The notes under the pieces are model-generated. The model did not search any database and was not told where the DNA came from. It was given only the letters and a program-made list of their open reading frames with translations. Source: Diphasiastrum complanatum (taxonomy: Eukaryota; Streptophyta; Lycopodiopsida; Lycopodiales; Lycopodiaceae). From it: DNA of 64,000 bases. A program made the translations under genes and the position numbers. The stretch covers positions 20,342,685 through 20,406,684 of the forward strand of contig CM055098.1 in the NCBI GenBank assembly GCA_029204225.1, in the 5' to 3' direction. Positions 63,650 to 64,000 of the stretch are shown in pieces; position 1 is the first letter of the stretch, and each line of letters starts with the position of its first letter.

Positions 63650-64000
63650 GTAGCAATGACTTGATCTTCTCTTTCAACATGTTTCAATGCACAAAGCACT
63701 CCTTTGAACAATAACAAATGCTTTCAAAAGAAATCACCAAGATTTGAAACTATCTCACAAATTCTCTTCTAGCACTTATCCAAGCAAATCAACACATAGA
63801 ATCATGGAATCTTGATCAACCTATGATCTATCCTCAATCTAATGACTTCTTCCACTTCCTAAGATTGAAACACACTCAAATGAAGTCCAGCAGTCTCACT
63901 ATCTAGAGATCCAATCAAAATTAGTTTTTTGACAAAATCACAAAAAATTGACTATTCCAAATCTACATGCAAATGCTGAAAATTTGATATGCAATCTATA
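63650..64000 (-). other. Leader of the edge copia element
   Basis: Upstream of the gag start on the minus strand, without a primer site or LTR end before the window stops. Contains AT-rich leader-like sequence similar in character to the copia-A and copia-B leaders. Confidence 0.4.

Overview
The window is plant nuclear DNA built almost entirely from LTR retrotransposons. The evidence is gag-pol reading frames of Ty1/copia and Ty3/gypsy type, primer-binding sites complementary to plant initiator tRNA-Met and tRNA-Asp, LTRs beginning TG and ending CA, and stop codons that look like deaminated methylated cytosines. The species cannot be fixed from sequence; a land plant with a large, repeat-rich genome is the safest reading. 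I found no host gene, rRNA, tRNA or CRISPR array that I can support.

Layout. 1-2.0 kb: no gene, but a foldback (inverted-repeat) element at 1018-1342. 2.0-5.04 kb: scrambled minus-strand copia fragments, one carrying an unrelated open insert of about 0.9 kb, then an LTR end with its primer site. 5.48-12.34 kb: a decayed minus-strand Ty3/gypsy element (integrase, RNase H, RT, protease, gag, tRNA-Asp primer site, one LTR). 12.36-21.81 kb: two copies of another Ty3-type family. T1 sits inside T2 with a perfect 5-bp target duplication (ATCTA). The family has lost most of pol but carries a long extra reading frame (N-terminal domain, Ser/Thr-rich stretch, coiled coil, C-terminal domain) just before the 3' LTR. 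21.81-24.59 kb: 5' part of minus-strand copia-I, with an LTR rich in TGCATG. 25.13-30.5 kb: a truncated LTR, then nearly complete copia-F. 30.65-34.7 kb: the 5' half of copia-G facing a minus-strand chimaeric reading frame that fuses two copia elements. 34.7-38.6 kb: a gypsy integrase tail and a gypsy-like LTR preceded by a polypurine tract and a second coiled-coil extra ORF. 39.6-41.1 kb: an unrecognised degenerate ORF with two zinc knuckles. 41.16-43.66 kb: decayed copia-E.

44.0-63.0 kb is a four-level nest. Copia-D (minus) is split in its zinc knuckle by copia-C (target duplication ACAGT/ACAGC). Copia-C is split in gag by copia-A (CCAAA/CCAAA). Copia-A is split in its 5' LTR by copia-B (TATGC/TATGC). 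Copia-B has an uninterrupted 1316-residue polyprotein, 653-bp LTRs that differ at one base by eye, and a good TATA box, so it looks recently active. Copia-A also has LTRs identical by eye but lacks the RT catalytic core. 63.0-64.0 kb: gag of another copia-B-like element running off the window.

The genes work only as retrotransposon polyproteins: gag packages the RNA, protease cleaves the product, RT and RNase H copy the RNA from a tRNA primer, and integrase inserts the DNA. Most copies are dead. Copia-B could supply enzymes in trans to relatives such as copia-A. The most unusual material is the extra ORF of the Ty3-type elements, a fivefold primer-binding-site array in copia-C, the palindromic G-boxes shared by several LTRs, and the in-frame chimaeric polyproteins.
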